Assembly (NCBI RefSeq): GCF_000482865.1
Contig: NZ_AXWW01000025.1
Location: forward strand, 52,642 to 116,641
Origin: Actinokineospora inagensis DSM 44258
GTDB taxonomy: Bacteria > Actinomycetota > Actinomycetes > Mycobacteriales > Pseudonocardiaceae
DNA: 64,000 nt
Direction of reading: 5' to 3'
A program made the translations under genes and the position numbers. The notes beneath the pieces are model-generated. The model was not told where the DNA came from. It made no database searches and worked only from the letters and a program-made list of their open reading frames with translations. Numbering within the stretch: the first letter of the stretch is position 1; each line of letters starts with the position of its first letter. This document shows positions 10,985 to 20,310 of this stretch, piece by piece.

Positions 10985-11551
10985 TTAGCGGTCGCGCCAG
11001 GTCAAGGGGGATAGGGATAGGGCTGCGTCGGCGATGTGTTGGGCGGTGGGGGTGGTCAGGGCGGTGCGGGCGGACTCGATCCAGCCGGTGACGCGGTGGA
11101 TGCCGGTGTCCTGGTATTCGAGGGCTTGGAGCAGCATTTCCAGGCGGTCGGCGTCTTGGGCGCAGTGGGCTTCGGGGGTTGTCGCGTCCTCGAACTCGTC
11201 GACTGCTTGGCGGACCAGGGTTTTCGACCGGTCCGGCAGGGCTGACGTCTGGTCCCGGGTGATGTGGCGGGGGTCGGGTTTGCCCAGGTAGGCGGTGGCT
11301 GTGTGCGGGAGGTCGCCGGTCCGGGTCTCCTGCGAGTCGTGCCACCGGGCCAGGAACGCGGCCCGCTGCGGGTCGGCGCCTTCCTCGACGGCGATCAGCG
11401 CCGCCAACTGCGCCACCCGCATCGTGTGCTCGGCGACCGACTCCGGGTCGCGGACACCGGCGTGCCACCAACCCGACCGCCGGACTCGCTTCAGCAGCCC
11501 CAACTCGAACCCGAAGGCGGCCACCGCCCGCGCGTCGCCGGTCATCTGCAC
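10985..11551 (-). CDS. HD-domain hydrolase (YfbR/HDDC2-like)
   Basis: 188-residue metal-dependent phosphohydrolase of the HD superfamily, probably acting on nucleotides like the 5'-deoxynucleotidase YfbR group. Metal ligands are visible as H (VAEHTMRVAQL), HD (LARWHDSQETRTGDLPH) and a later D (AQDADRLEMLLQALEY). This is the order H, HD, D of the family. The start at 11551 follows AAGGGG with about 5-base spacing. It is followed on its strand by repeat copy 4, whose promoter opposes it. Substrate is unknown. Confidence 0.8.
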   Translation of the reverse strand: MQMTGDARAVAAFGFELGLLKRVRRSGWWHAGVRDPESVAEHTMRVAQLAALIAVEEGADPQRAAFLARWHDSQETRTGDLPHTATAYLGKPDPRHITRDQTSALPDRSKTLVRQAVDEFEDATTPEAHCAQDADRLEMLLQALEYQDTGIHRVTGWIESARTALTTPTAQHIADAALSLSPLTWRDR

Positions 11552-11556
11552 CCCTT

Positions 11557-12275
11557 TCAGCGGCTTGCAGGCCGAATCGCGTACCGGAGTCCTACCACTT
11601 GGGTGCGATCGGTATGGGTCAAGCTATCGCCCAGCGTGTCCAGCGCACCGCTCAGCCGTTCGCGGCGACTCGCGGACAGACCACCCGTGACGTGGTCGAA
11701 CAGGTGCGTGCCCGGCCACGACGTGCGCCTGCCACCATGAAGTCGTCGGAGTGCTGGTCGTCCAGGAACTCGCCGACCCAATTCGCCCAGTAGTTCATGT
11801 TGGCCAATTCGGATTGTTCGTCGCCCGTGCTTTCCACGAAGTCGTGGATGTGCGCGGTTTCACCCAGCGCGGCCAGGGCCACCGAAGCCGACCGGGCTTC
11901 CAGTAGGGCGGCGATGCTCGTGCCTGTGCTCAGCCTGCTCGCCTGCTGCCATTCGGCGCGGAGCCAGTCGAGCACTCCCTGACGCCAGTCGAATCCGAGC
12001 AAGTAAACGGCTTGCCGTCGCAACAGTGGCAGGGTCCGCCGAGGAGCGGCCTGGGCTATTGCCAAGAGGTGGTCCAGGAAACGTGTGCGTTCCTCGTCGG
12101 TCAACACCGGACCGTCCGGAGTCGGGCCATGACTTGGCAGTCGCGGCTTGAACACGCCCAGGTGAGCGGGCATGAGCCCGGTCAGCGGCCAAGTGATCAG
12201 ATTTGTCGTCGTTCGCCGCAGAGCACCGAGTTTCGGCAACACGCGGCAGAGCCGCAGGAAATCTCCGGTACGCAC
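11557..12275 (-). pseudogene. Frameshifted C-terminal part of an actinomycete XRE-type regulator
   Basis: Two minus-strand frames together give one protein tail. The first (start near 12275) contains ANMNYWANWVGEFL and QHSDDFMV, then runs into junk. Near 11735 a one-base shift restores WPGTHLFDHVTGGLSASRRE and LSGALDTLGDSL down to 11557. This sequence resembles the C-terminal helical half of large XRE-family regulators common in Pseudonocardiaceae. The N-terminal helix-turn-helix is not found upstream, so the gene is both truncated and frameshifted. A sequencing error could explain the shift but not the missing HTH. Confidence 0.55.
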
Positions 12276-12351
12276 CGCCGAGAGCGGTCGCCTGCCCGAT
12301 TCCCAGCCCTGCCGAGTCGTGACGTCGACACGGCACGAATGCGCGGGGGCG

Positions 12352-12882
12352 TCAGCGGCGGCGGAGTTCGGTGATCCAGGCGGCTTTGAGGGCGTCTACG
12401 GCGGCTGGGTGGTAGCCCTGGCCGGGGTAGGCGGAGAGGCCGAGGCGGGCGGATTCGATTTGGTCGACGGTGGGGCCGCCGTCGTGTTCGTTGGCGGCTC
12501 GGTCGAGGAGGTGGGCTAGGCGTTCGACGTCGGTGGGGTGGTAGCCGCGGGTGCCGGGGGGTGCGGGGGGCAACGGGAGGTAGGGGGCCTCGGAGTTGGC
12601 GGGGATGACCTTGAGGGCGTTCTCGGCGGCGCGGGCTTCCAGCTCGGCGGCGACCGTGTCCAGGAACTCGTCGACCTGGTCTTCGTGGTAGCCGCGTTTG
12701 ACCAAGGGAGCCGCGTCGAACTCGGCTTCGTGGACGTCGTCGAGGGTGAGGGTGCCGGTGCCGGAGAGGGCGGCCTCGACCTTGTCCAGGAAGGCGTCTA
12801 CCTGGTCCTCGTGGTAGCCGCGGCGGCCGAAGGGGGCCTTGTCGAAGGTGATGGCGCGCACGGCGTCCGGGGTGAGCGACAC
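12352..12882 (-). CDS. DivIVA-repeat protein
   Basis: 176-residue protein built from DivIVA-type N-terminal motifs. Residues 9-33 (ITFDKAPFGRRGYHEDQVDA) and about 50-75 (AEFDAAPLVKRGYHEDQVDE) are full motifs. Two further weak copies occur at RGYHPTDVERLAHLLD and QGYHPAAVDALKAAW. This motif is the membrane-curvature and polar-targeting region of DivIVA/Wag31, but the long coiled coil of true DivIVA is absent, so it is unlikely to be the polar scaffold itself. It lies 11 bases upstream of nothing on its own strand except pth, whose stop is 11 bases before its start, so co-transcription from pth is likely. Confidence 0.8.
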   Translation of the reverse strand: MSLTPDAVRAITFDKAPFGRRGYHEDQVDAFLDKVEAALSGTGTLTLDDVHEAEFDAAPLVKRGYHEDQVDEFLDTVAAELEARAAENALKVIPANSEAPYLPLPPAPPGTRGYHPTDVERLAHLLDRAANEHDGGPTVDQIESARLGLSAYPGQGYHPAAVDALKAAWITELRRR

Positions 12883-12893
12883 GGCGGGGACTC

Positions 12894-13472
12894 CTAGTTC
12901 GCGTGGAAGGTGTTCTGGGCGGCCTCGATGCCCTGCTCGACCAGCGCGGCCACCGCGTCCGCGCAGGTGTCGATCTCGAACGCCAACTCCTTGCGCTCGA
13001 CGGCGGAGAAGTCGCGCAGCACGAAGTCGGCGGGGTCCATCCGGCCCGGGGGCCTGCCGATGCCGAACCGGACCCGGTAGTAGTCGCGGGTGCCGATCGA
13101 CTTGGTGATCGAGCGCAGCCCGTTGTGGCCGTTCTCGCCGCCGCCCAGCTTCAACCGGACGGCGCCGAACGGCAGGTCCAGCTCGTCGTGCACGACCACC
13201 AGCCGGTCCGCGGCCGCCTTGTAGAACCGGGCGGCGCCGACCACCGGGCCGCCGGAGAGGTTCATGAACGAGCGCGGCTTCACCAGCACCACCCGCTGCC
13301 CGCCCAGCCTGCCCTCGACGACCTCGGCGCCGGACTTGTGCGCCTTGAACCGGCCGCCGACCCGGTCGGCCAGTTCGTCGGCGACCAGGAAACCGATGTT
13401 GTGCCGGTTGCCCGCGTACTGCGGCCCGGGGTTGCCCAACCCGACCACGATCATCGGCGCGTCGTCAGCCAT
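12894..13472 (-). CDS. pth: Peptidyl-tRNA hydrolase
   Basis: Cleaves the ester bond of peptidyl-tRNA released by stalled ribosomes, recycling tRNA. The 192-residue protein has the bacterial Pth motifs: VGLGNPGPQYAGNRHNIGF with the catalytic His, KPRSFMNLSG, and VVHDELDLPFG, then GGGENGHNGLRSI. Length is normal. It follows rplY on the minus strand, as rplY-pth is arranged in many bacteria, but a hairpin and a tandem repeat separate the two here. Confidence 0.95.
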   Translation of the reverse strand: MADDAPMIVVGLGNPGPQYAGNRHNIGFLVADELADRVGGRFKAHKSGAEVVEGRLGGQRVVLVKPRSFMNLSGGPVVGAARFYKAAADRLVVVHDELDLPFGAVRLKLGGGENGHNGLRSITKSIGTRDYYRVRFGIGRPPGRMDPADFVLRDFSAVERKELAFEIDTCADAVAALVEQGIEAAQNTFHAN

Positions 13473-13507
13473 CGCCAGCCCGCCCTCCAGAACAAGGCCC
13501 TTCAGAG

Positions 13508-13575
13508 CACCGGCCTGCCGAGAACACAGGCCGTCAGAACACCAGGCTGTCAGAACACAGGCCGTCAGAACACAA
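13508..13575. repeat. Short 15-18-bp tandem repeats between rplY and pth
   Basis: The words aggccgtcagaacac and aggctgtcagaacac recur at about 13528, 13543 and 13558 with a degenerate first copy. The array is directly beside the rplY terminator. Units adjoin each other without unique spacers, so it is not a CRISPR. Confidence 0.7.
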
Positions 13576-13577
13576 CA

Positions 13578-13611
13578 GCGCCCCGGAGCCAGGAAACCGG
13601 GACCGGGGCGC
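13578..13611 (-). terminator. Hairpin after rplY
   Basis: Stem gcgccccgg (13578-13586) with ccggggcgc (13603-13611) lies 17 bases beyond the rplY stop. No U-run follows on the minus strand, so partial termination or mRNA end protection is possible. Confidence 0.6.
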
Positions 13612-13627
13612 CTGCACAGCCGGGGGA

Positions 13628-14251
13628 TCAGCCCGCGGCGGCGTCCGACTTGGGCTCCTCGACCACACCCGCGCCCGCGGTGTCGATCTCGGCCTCCATC
13701 TGCTCCGCGGTCGGCGACGGGTTGACCGAGAGCACCAGCGCCTCCGGGTCGGTGGCCAGCGTCGCGCCGCGCGGCAGGGTGACCTGGGCGGCGGTGATCT
13801 GGGTGCCGACCTGGACCCCGGCGATGGACAGTTCGACCTGGTCGGGGATGTGCAGCGCCTCGACCTCGACCAGCAGCGTGGTCAGGTCCTGGGTGACCAG
13901 CGAGCCGGGCACCGGGTCGCCGGAGACCACGATCGGGATCTCGACGGTGACCTTCTCGCCGCGCTGGACCAGCAGCAGGTCGACGTGCTCGATGTAGTTC
14001 TTCAGCGGGTGGGTGGTGACCGTCTTGGTCAGCGCCAGCTCGGTCTCCGAGCCGATGTTGAGGGTCAGCACCGCGTTCTGGCCGTGCTCGCGCACGACCC
14101 GGGCGAACTCGAGGCCGGGCAGGGCCAGGTGCTTGGGGTCGGAACCGTGTCCGTAGAGCACGGCGGGGATCTTGCCCGCGCGGCGGGTGCGGCGCGCGGC
14201 GCCCTTGCCGAACTCGGTGCGCTGTTCGGCGGCCAGACGTACCTCGGACAC
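13628..14251 (-). CDS. rplY: 50S ribosomal protein L25 (Ctc/TL5 family)
   Basis: Binds 5S rRNA in the large subunit. The 207-residue protein is the long two-domain form. An N-terminal RNA-binding domain includes RTEFGKGAARRTRRAGKIPA and LYGHG; a C-terminal beta domain (from about residue 95) and an acidic tail typical of actinobacterial Ctc follow. The start at 14251 follows AAGGAGAG with suitable spacing on the minus strand. Confidence 0.95.
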   Translation of the reverse strand: MSEVRLAAEQRTEFGKGAARRTRRAGKIPAVLYGHGSDPKHLALPGLEFARVVREHGQNAVLTLNIGSETELALTKTVTTHPLKNYIEHVDLLLVQRGEKVTVEIPIVVSGDPVPGSLVTQDLTTLLVEVEALHIPDQVELSIAGVQVGTQITAAQVTLPRGATLATDPEALVLSVNPSPTAEQMEAEIDTAGAGVVEEPKSDAAAG

Positions 14252-14418
14252 GGTGGTGCTCTCCTTGCGATCAAAGTGCGGCGGGGGCGCGACTTCTCAG
14301 TCGGGGCGGCGGCCTGCGGCAAGGGGCACGGGCGGCGGTAGGGACGGCACGGCCCGGGAGGGAACCGCCACGTCGATCACGCCAGGCGCGATGCCCGCCT
14401 CGCCGAGGCAACTCGAAT

Positions 14419-14424
14419 AGTTTA
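14419..14424 (-). promoter_or_regulatory. Possible -10 (TAAACT) for rplY
   Basis: On the minus strand TAAACT sits in the AT-rich spot of an otherwise GC-rich gap, about 170 bases before the rplY start. No clear -35 is seen. Confidence 0.35.
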
Positions 14425-14431
14425 CGCACGT

Positions 14432-14474
14432 GCCACCGGTGGGGCGAACCCGGGGGTGGGCCCGCACCGGTGGC
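14432..14474 (-). terminator. Hairpin after the glmU-prsA unit
   Basis: Stem gccaccggtg (14432-14441) pairs with caccggtggc (14465-14474), 12 bases past the prsA stop, with a smaller gggccc-type stem inside the loop. Confidence 0.6.
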
Positions 14475-14485
14475 GGGAACGCCGG

Positions 14486-15466
14486 TCAGGCGTCCCCGTC
14501 GAACAGCGACGTCACGGAACCGTCCTCGAAAACCTGCTGGATCGCGCGGGCGAGCAGCGGCGCGATGGACAGCACGGTCATCCCGGGGAACCGCTTCTCG
14601 TCGGGAATCGGCAGCGTGTTGGTGAAGACGATCTCCCGCGCACCGCACTGGGACAGCCGCTCGCGGGCCGGGCCGGACAGCACGCCGTGGGTGGCGGCCA
14701 TGACCACGTCGGAGGCGCCCTCGTCGAGCAGTTGGCGGACCGCCTTGGCGATGGTGCCGCCCGTGTCGACCATGTCGTCGATGACCACGCACAGCTTGCC
14801 GTCGACCTCGCCGACCACCCGGTTGGCGACGACCTCGTTCGGCCGAAGCGGGTCGCGGGTCTTGTGGATGAACGCGATCGGCACGCCGCCGAGGTCGTCG
14901 GCCCACTTCTCGGCCAGCTTGGTGCGGCCCGCGTCCGGCGAGACGACGACGATGTCGCGGCCCGAGTAGTTGTCCTTGAGGTAGCGGGCCAAGATGCTCT
15001 GCGCGAACAGGTGGTCGACCGGGCCGTCGAAGAAGCCCTGGATCTGCGCGGTGTGCAGGTCTACGGTCATGATCCGGTCGGCGCCCGCGACCTTGAACAG
15101 GTCGGCGATCAGCCGGGCGGAGATCGGCTCGCGGCCCTTGTGCTTCTTGTCCTGCCGCGCGTACGGGTAGAACGGCATGATCACGGTGATCCGCTTGGCG
15201 CTCGCCCGCTTGAGGGCGTCCACCATCAGCAGTTGTTCCATGATCCACTGGTTGATCGGCGCGGTGGCGCTCTGCATGACGAACGCGTCGCAGCCGCGCA
15301 CCGACTCCTCGAACCGGACGAAGATCTCGCCGTTGGCGAAGTCGTAGGCCGACTGCGGGGTGATGCTGACGTTGAGGTGCTTGGCGACCTCCTCCGCCAG
15401 CTCCGGGTGCGCCCGGCCGGAGAACAACATGAGGTTCTTCTTGGGTGTGCCGGGCTTGGTGTTCAT
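14486..15466 (-). CDS. prsA: Ribose-phosphate pyrophosphokinase (PRPP synthetase)
   Basis: Makes PRPP from ribose 5-phosphate and ATP for nucleotide, His, Trp and arabinan precursor synthesis. The 326-residue class I enzyme shows [17 protein letters not shown] (ATP site region), [19 protein letters not shown] (flexible loop and catalytic Lys/Arg), the divalent-cation motif [13 protein letters not shown], and the PRPP-binding loop [12 protein letters not shown]. Its ATG overlaps the glmU stop (ATGA at 15463-15466), so the two are translationally coupled. Confidence 0.96.
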   Translation of the reverse strand: MNTKPGTPKKNLMLFSGRAHPELAEEVAKHLNVSITPQSAYDFANGEIFVRFEESVRGCDAFVMQSATAPINQWIMEQLLMVDALKRASAKRITVIMPFYPYARQDKKHKGREPISARLIADLFKVAGADRIMTVDLHTAQIQGFFDGPVDHLFAQSILARYLKDNYSGRDIVVVSPDAGRTKLAEKWADDLGGVPIAFIHKTRDPLRPNEVVANRVVGEVDGKLCVVIDDMVDTGGTIAKAVRQLLDEGASDVVMAATHGVLSGPARERLSQCGAREIVFTNTLPIPDEKRFPGMTVLSIAPLLARAIQQVFEDGSVTSLFDGDA

Positions 15467-16962
15467 CCGTTGTCCTCGCTGTCAGACTCTGCGCCGGTCG
15501 ACTCGTCCTGCTGTGCGCGCTTGGCGGCTTCCGCCGCCGGGGTACCCGGCCTGCGCCGCGGCACCCAGTCCGACACGTTGCGCTGCGGTCCACCCGACAC
15601 CGCGAGGGCACCGGGGGGCACGTCGCGCCGGATGACCGTCCCGGCCCCGCTGTAGGCGCCGTCACCGATGGTGACCGGTGCCACGTACATGTTGTCGGAT
15701 CCCATGCGCACGTGGGATCCGACGACTGTGTGGTGTTTGTTCACCCCGTCGTAGTTGACGAACACGCTAGCCGCACCGATGTTGCTGTGCTCACCAATCG
15801 TGGCGTCACCCACATAGGACAGGTGCGGGACTTTGGACCCGGTGCCGATCTGCGCGTTCTTGGTCTCGACGAAGGTCCCGATCTTCCCCTTGGCGCCGAG
15901 CCGGGTCCCGGGCCGCACGTAGGCGAACGGTCCGACGGTCGCGCCGTCGCCGATCTCGGCCGACGACCCGTGCGTCCGGACCACCTGCGCGCCCGCGCCC
16001 ACGGTGACGTCGGTCAGCGTCGTGTCCGGCCCGACCAGGGCGTCGTCACCGACCGTGGTCACGCCGCGCAGTTGCGTGTTGGGCTCGATGAGCACATCGC
16101 GGCCCAGCGTCACGCCCAGTTCGATCCAGGTGGTGGCCGGGTCGACGACGGTGACGCCCGCGCGCATCCAGGACTCCACCGTCCGCCGGTTGAGCTCCGC
16201 GCCCAGCCGGGCCAACTGCACCCGGTCGTTGACGCCCTCGACCAGCCACGGGTCCGCGCACACCAGCGCGCCCACCCGGCGGCCGTCGCCGCGGGCGATG
16301 CCCAGCACGTCGGTCAGGTACAGCTCGCCCTGGACGTTGTCGGTGCGGATGCGGGCCAGGCCGTCGGCGAGCACCGCGGCGTCGAAGGCGTACACGCCGG
16401 AGTTGATCTCGTCGATGGCGCGCTGGGCGTCGGTGGCGTCCTTGTGCTCGACGATCTTCTCGACGGTGCCGTCGCCCGCGCGCACGATCCGGCCGTAGCC
16501 GGTCGGGTCGGGGACCCGAGCGGTCAGCACGGTGACGGCGTTGCCCCGGTCGGCGTGCTCGGCGAGCAGCGCGGTCAGGGTGTCGGTGTCCAGCAACGGC
16601 ACGTCGCCGTAGGTGACCAGGACCGTCCCGGTGACCGCGCCGAGCGGTTCGAGCCCGCAGGCCACGGCGTGCCCGGTGCCATCCTGGGTCTCTTGCACCG
16701 CGGTGACGACCTCGCGGCCCAGCACCGTGGCCACGGTCGCCAGGTGCGCGCCGACCGCGTCCCGGCCGTGGCCGAGCACGACGACGAGGTGCTCCGGCTT
16801 GACCCCGGCGGCGGCCCGGACCGCGTGCTCGACCAGTGGCCTGCCCGCGACCGGGTGCAGGACCTTCGGGGTCGACGACCGCATCCGGGTGCCTTCCCCC
16901 GCGGCCAGGACGACAGCGGTGACCTGACCCGGGCGTGCACGGTCGGGGGAGGGTGTAGACAT
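15463..16962 (-). CDS. glmU: Bifunctional UDP-GlcNAc pyrophosphorylase / GlcN-1-P acetyltransferase
   Basis: Catalyses the last two steps to UDP-GlcNAc for peptidoglycan. Of 499 residues, the N-terminal uridylyltransferase domain carries [11 protein letters not shown] and [24 protein letters not shown] and the NSGVYAF motif. The C-terminal left-handed beta-helix has hexapeptide repeats ([24 protein letters not shown]-like turns) and the acetyltransferase [14 protein letters not shown] segment. The ATG at 16962 follows GGGAG; an in-frame start at 17073 adds 37 unsupported residues. A low-complexity C-terminal tail (about 30 residues) is seen in other actinobacteria. Confidence 0.96.
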   Translation of the reverse strand: MSTPSPDRARPGQVTAVVLAAGEGTRMRSSTPKVLHPVAGRPLVEHAVRAAAGVKPEHLVVVLGHGRDAVGAHLATVATVLGREVVTAVQETQDGTGHAVACGLEPLGAVTGTVLVTYGDVPLLDTDTLTALLAEHADRGNAVTVLTARVPDPTGYGRIVRAGDGTVEKIVEHKDATDAQRAIDEINSGVYAFDAAVLADGLARIRTDNVQGELYLTDVLGIARGDGRRVGALVCADPWLVEGVNDRVQLARLGAELNRRTVESWMRAGVTVVDPATTWIELGVTLGRDVLIEPNTQLRGVTTVGDDALVGPDTTLTDVTVGAGAQVVRTHGSSAEIGDGATVGPFAYVRPGTRLGAKGKIGTFVETKNAQIGTGSKVPHLSYVGDATIGEHSNIGAASVFVNYDGVNKHHTVVGSHVRMGSDNMYVAPVTIGDGAYSGAGTVIRRDVPPGALAVSGGPQRNVSDWVPRRRPGTPAAEAAKRAQQDESTGAESDSEDNG

Positions 16963-17048
16963 CGCGCTCCCTAAGCGTTGTGGCGAAGCAGGCAGAGGGG
17001 TCCGCCGTCGGCGGGTACGCGCACACGACGGGCGGCCGGTGGCCGATC

Positions 17049-18842
17049 CTACGTGGTCTCCGGCAGCACCCAAGCCGGGTCGCCCGTGGGGGCGGTGGAG
17101 TCCTCGGCCGTATTCTCGGCGGTCTTGCCGGAAGCGGCGCCCGACTCGTCCCCGTCGTCGCTGCCGTCCAGTCCGTGCACCGCGACGATGTCGTTGCCGC
17201 CCCCGCGTTTCGCCTGGTACATGGCCGCGTCCGCGCGGGCGAGCGCGCGCACCGCCGTCTCTTGTGGACGGAGTGAGACGACCCCGATGGACAGCGTCAC
17301 ACCATGCGAGAGGTCATGTGGCAAACCGGCAACCGCCGTCAACGCCCGGCGCAACGCGGCCGCCGCGGCGGGCAACGGGGCGCCGGGGAGCAGCACGATG
17401 AACTCGTCGCCGCCGTAGCGGGCGACCATGTCGCTGCCGCGCAACGCGTCGCGCAACGTGCTCGCCACCACGCGCAGCACGTCGTCGCCCTCGGCGTGCG
17501 ACATCCGGTCGTTGACGCCCTTGAAGCCGTCCAGGTCCACCAGCGCGATCGCCAGCGGGTGGTTGTTCGGCGACCCGGCCAGCGTGGCCAGCCGCTCGTC
17601 GAGCGCCCGCCGGTTCGGCAGCCCGGTCAGCGGGTCCTGCAGCGCCTGCCGGGCGATCGCGCCGTGCATCCTGGACAGCCGCTCGTGCTCGCGGCGGGTG
17701 TTCAGCGTCGCGATCCGCGACTCCCGCATGTCCCAGAGTTGCGCTTCCAGCTCGGTCGCGTAGTGCTCCAGCGCGCCGGTGGTGCGCTCGCCGCCGCTGG
17801 GACCGGACAGCCGCGCGTACTCCCGGATCAGGCACAGCCGCAGCGTCGGCTCGGCGGCCTCGTCGTACATCAGCGACCGGGCCTCGCCGAGCACGTCGAC
17901 GGCCTCCTCCTCGCGGCCCTCGTGTTCGAGGCACCGGGCGAGGGCGACCGCGACGATCACCAGCTCCCTCGGGTACCGCATGCCCGCGGACAGCCGCTGC
18001 AGCCTGCCGATGTGCGCGCCGGACGGCTGGGCCAGCGCCAGCGCGGCGCCGATGATCGGGTTCTGGTCGGCGGCGGCCTGACCGGCGTCGCGCGGGAACA
18101 GCGACTCGCGGAACGGGGCCTCCACCGCCACCGCGATCGCCGCCGCCGTGGCGAACCGCTCGGCCGCCCGCTCGTCCTCGCCGATCCGCTCCAGCCGCAG
18201 CCCCCAGCCGATCAGCAGCCGGGCCCGGTTGATCAGGTGCACCGAGATCAGGTGCGGCCCGGCGCTGGCCCGGATGCACTTGTTCGCCCGGCTCATCACC
18301 TGGTCGGCGACCTCGTAGACCCCCAGTTGGGTGAGCACGGTGCCGATGTCCATCAGGGTGGCGGCCATGATCATGTCCCAGTTGCGGCCGCCGAGCAGCA
18401 CGTCCGGGGTGATGTCCTCGTCCAGCATGGCCAGCGCCACCGCCGCCTCCGAGAGCGCCGCGTCCTCGGCGCCCGCCAGCAGCAGCCGCCGACCGCGCAG
18501 CGCGTGCGCGTCGGCCTGCAACACGACCAGGCCGTGCCTGCGGGTGTGCGCCAGCAGCTCGTCGAGCAGCGGCTCGGCCGAGTCGGCCAGCTCGTGCACC
18601 ACCACCCGGACCGCGACCGCCGAGCGCAGCAGTTGCGCCACCATCCGCGGCTCACCCCGGTGCTGGGCCTCGGCGAGCAGCCGGTCGACCTCCTCGGTGA
18701 GCCGGACCCGCTCGGCGACCGGGCTCACCTGGATCACCGCGAGCAGCTCGCGCGCGCGGCCGACCAGCCAGGCGTCGGAGCGCTCCTCCAACGCGGGCAG
18801 CTCGCCCGCGTCGCGCCGCGCGCCCCGTTGCTCGTCGTCCAC
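17049..18842 (-). CDS. Diguanylate cyclase (GGDEF) with long helical-repeat sensor region
   Basis: Cytosolic enzyme predicted to make cyclic di-GMP from two GTP. Residues 1 to about 390 are alpha-helical and Leu/Ala-rich (TPR-like), with no membrane segment. A coiled linker ([20 protein letters not shown]) joins the GGDEF domain at about 415-570: [24 protein letters not shown], the intact catalytic YGGDEF, and the inhibitory I-site RGSD exactly five residues before GGDEF. It is therefore predicted active and product-inhibited. The final about 40 residues are acidic and low-complexity. Between glmU and tRNA-Gln it interrupts the mycobacterial order. Start at 18842 GTG fits the first homologous residues. 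Confidence 0.88.
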   Translation of the reverse strand: MDDEQRGARRDAGELPALEERSDAWLVGRARELLAVIQVSPVAERVRLTEEVDRLLAEAQHRGEPRMVAQLLRSAVAVRVVVHELADSAEPLLDELLAHTRRHGLVVLQADAHALRGRRLLLAGAEDAALSEAAVALAMLDEDITPDVLLGGRNWDMIMAATLMDIGTVLTQLGVYEVADQVMSRANKCIRASAGPHLISVHLINRARLLIGWGLRLERIGEDERAAERFATAAAIAVAVEAPFRESLFPRDAGQAAADQNPIIGAALALAQPSGAHIGRLQRLSAGMRYPRELVIVAVALARCLEHEGREEEAVDVLGEARSLMYDEAAEPTLRLCLIREYARLSGPSGGERTTGALEHYATELEAQLWDMRESRIATLNTRREHERLSRMHGAIARQALQDPLTGLPNRRALDERLATLAGSPNNHPLAIALVDLDGFKGVNDRMSHAEGDDVLRVVASTLRDALRGSDMVARYGGDEFIVLLPGAPLPAAAAALRRALTAVAGLPHDLSHGVTLSIGVVSLRPQETAVRALARADAAMYQAKRGGGNDIVAVHGLDGSDDGDESGAASGKTAENTAEDSTAPTGDPAWVLPETT

Positions 18843-18921
18843 GTGCGGCGCGGCACCCCCTCGTACGCGTCTGGAACTCGGTCGAGAAGCCGACCAGGTC
18901 AGGTGCGCGGTGTGCGCGCTG

Positions 18922-18992
18922 CTCCGCCGCCAGGATTCGAACCTGAACCATTGGAACCAAAATCCAAGGTGCTGCCTTTACACCACGGCGGA
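18922..18992 (-). tRNA. tRNA-Gln (anticodon UUG)
   Basis: On the minus strand the acceptor arms TCCGCCG and CGGCGGA pair. The D-arm region GTGGTGTAAAGGCAGCAC, an anticodon stem TTGGA/TCCAA around TTTTGGT (anticodon TTG), and the T-arm loop GGTTCGAATCC are present. The terminal CCA is not encoded. It lies in the 80-base-plus gap between the GGDEF gene and the desaturase region. Confidence 0.95.
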
Positions 18993-19257
18993 TCGCGAGC
19001 GGTGTTCGCTCACAGTGGGGAACATCGTGGCACGAGGGTACCGACCGGGGCAGCCCCACCCGGGCGATTACCCGTTCCTCGCGTCCGAACGGGTGTTAGC
19101 GGTGTCACAAGTCCCACTTCGGTGTCACACAACGGGTCGGTATGTGCGCGCACCGTTTATTGCCTGATCAACCTTATCGCCCGGTGGGTTGGGCGCCACG
19201 GGGGAACCCGGCCGCCGGAGGAGGACCCGGGGCACTGGCGCGGGGCCCCGTTCGTTC
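18993..19257. other. Gap between tRNA-Gln and desaturase regulatory region
   Basis: No gene is supported here. The stretch holds the presumed tRNA-Gln promoter (minus strand) and an AT-richer part around 19075-19175 with repeated gtgtcaca-like words, which could be a regulator site or a remnant. Confidence 0.4.
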
Positions 19258-19273
19258 CTTACGCTGTCGTAAG
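19258..19273. promoter_or_regulatory. Palindrome CTTACGctgtCGTAAG, candidate TetR operator
   Basis: Six-base arms around CTGT, followed at once by a second imperfect pair (TTACGccacCGTAG). It lies 52 bases before the desaturase ATG, where it would overlap the promoter. The TetR-family gene directly downstream of the desaturase is the obvious candidate ligand-responsive repressor. Confidence 0.5.
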
Positions 19274-19324
19274 TTACGCCACCGTAGGTGAGCCTGGCCT
19301 TGGTTCTACGCGAGAGGGACACGC

Positions 19325-20278
19325 ATGACGAGCACGTTGGACTCGGACACGGCCGACAAGGCGGACCGCGTCGGGCCGAAACCGATGATCGAGGGCAAGC
19401 GCAACCGGGCCACCCAGATCGCGGTCTACATCTTCATCCTGCTGCCGTTCGCCGCCCTGGTCGCCGCCGTCCCGTTCGCGTGGGGCTGGGGTCTCGGCTG
19501 GACCGACATCGCGCTCGCGGTGTTCTTCTTCTACTTCTCCGGCCTCGGCGTCACCGTCGGGTACCACCGGCTGTTCACGCACGGCTCGTTCAAGGCCAAG
19601 CGGCCGTTGAAGATCTTCCTGGCCATCATGGGCAGCTTCGCCGTGCAGGGGCCGCCGGTCACCTGGGTCGCCGACCACCGTCGCCACCACGCGTTCTCCG
19701 ACCGCGAGGGCGACCCGCACTCGCCGTGGCTGTTCGGCACCTCGCCCGCCGCGCTGGCCAAGGGCTTCTGGCACGCGCACATGGGCTGGATGTTCGACGA
19801 CTCGGTCACCAACAAGGAGCGGTTCGCCCCGGACCTGATGGCCGACGAGGACATCATGTGGGTCAACCGGTTCTTCCCGCTGTGGACCGGCCTCACCCTG
19901 GTGCTGCCCGCCGTCCTCGGTGGACTGGTCAGTTGGTCCTGGTGGGGCGCGCTGACCGCGTTCTTCTGGGCCGGTCTGGTGCGGATCTCGTTCCTGCACC
20001 ACGTCACCTGGTCCACCAACTCGATCTGCCACATGATCGGCGAGCGCCCGTTCGCCAGCCGGGACAAGGCGGCCAACTTCTGGCCGCTGGCCATCCTCAG
20101 CTTCGGCGAGTCCTGGCACAACCTGCACCACGCCGACCCGACCTGCGCCCGGCACGGCGTCCAGCGCGGCCAGATCGACACCTCCGCCCGGCTGATCTGG
20201 GTCTTCGAGAAGCTCGGCTGGGTCACCGACGTGCGCTGGCCGTCCGAGGCCAGGCTGGCCAAGCTCGCCGCCCGCTGA
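19325..20278 (+). CDS. Membrane acyl-CoA/acyl-lipid delta-9 fatty acid desaturase
   Basis: Di-iron membrane enzyme predicted to insert a cis double bond into acyl chains (DesA3/SCD-like). The 317-residue protein has hydrophobic membrane segments at about 37-75 and 190-225 and the three His boxes of the family: GYHRLFTH, DHRRHHAFSD and SWHNLHHAD. A fourth ligand segment, HHVTWSTNSICHM, is also present. ATG at 19325 follows GAGAGGG. The TetR-family gene starts 32 bases after its stop, probably in the same transcript, and a palindromic operator candidate lies upstream. This suggests product-responsive control of unsaturated fatty acid synthesis. Confidence 0.9.
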   Translation: MTSTLDSDTADKADRVGPKPMIEGKRNRATQIAVYIFILLPFAALVAAVPFAWGWGLGWTDIALAVFFFYFSGLGVTVGYHRLFTHGSFKAKRPLKIFLAIMGSFAVQGPPVTWVADHRRHHAFSDREGDPHSPWLFGTSPAALAKGFWHAHMGWMFDDSVTNKERFAPDLMADEDIMWVNRFFPLWTGLTLVLPAVLGGLVSWSWWGALTAFFWAGLVRISFLHHVTWSTNSICHMIGERPFASRDKAANFWPLAILSFGESWHNLHHADPTCARHGVQRGQIDTSARLIWVFEKLGWVTDVRWPSEARLAKLAAR

Positions 20279-20310
20279 AACCCACTGGCCCGACCCCCTA
20301 GGCTGGGTCG

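Noticed and set aside
10137..11471. A single 444-residue gene fusing the HD gene and the IS30 fragment
   Set aside because: The open frame crosses the ~200-bp repeat and IS30 debris in a random frame; the IS30 homology needs several frames.
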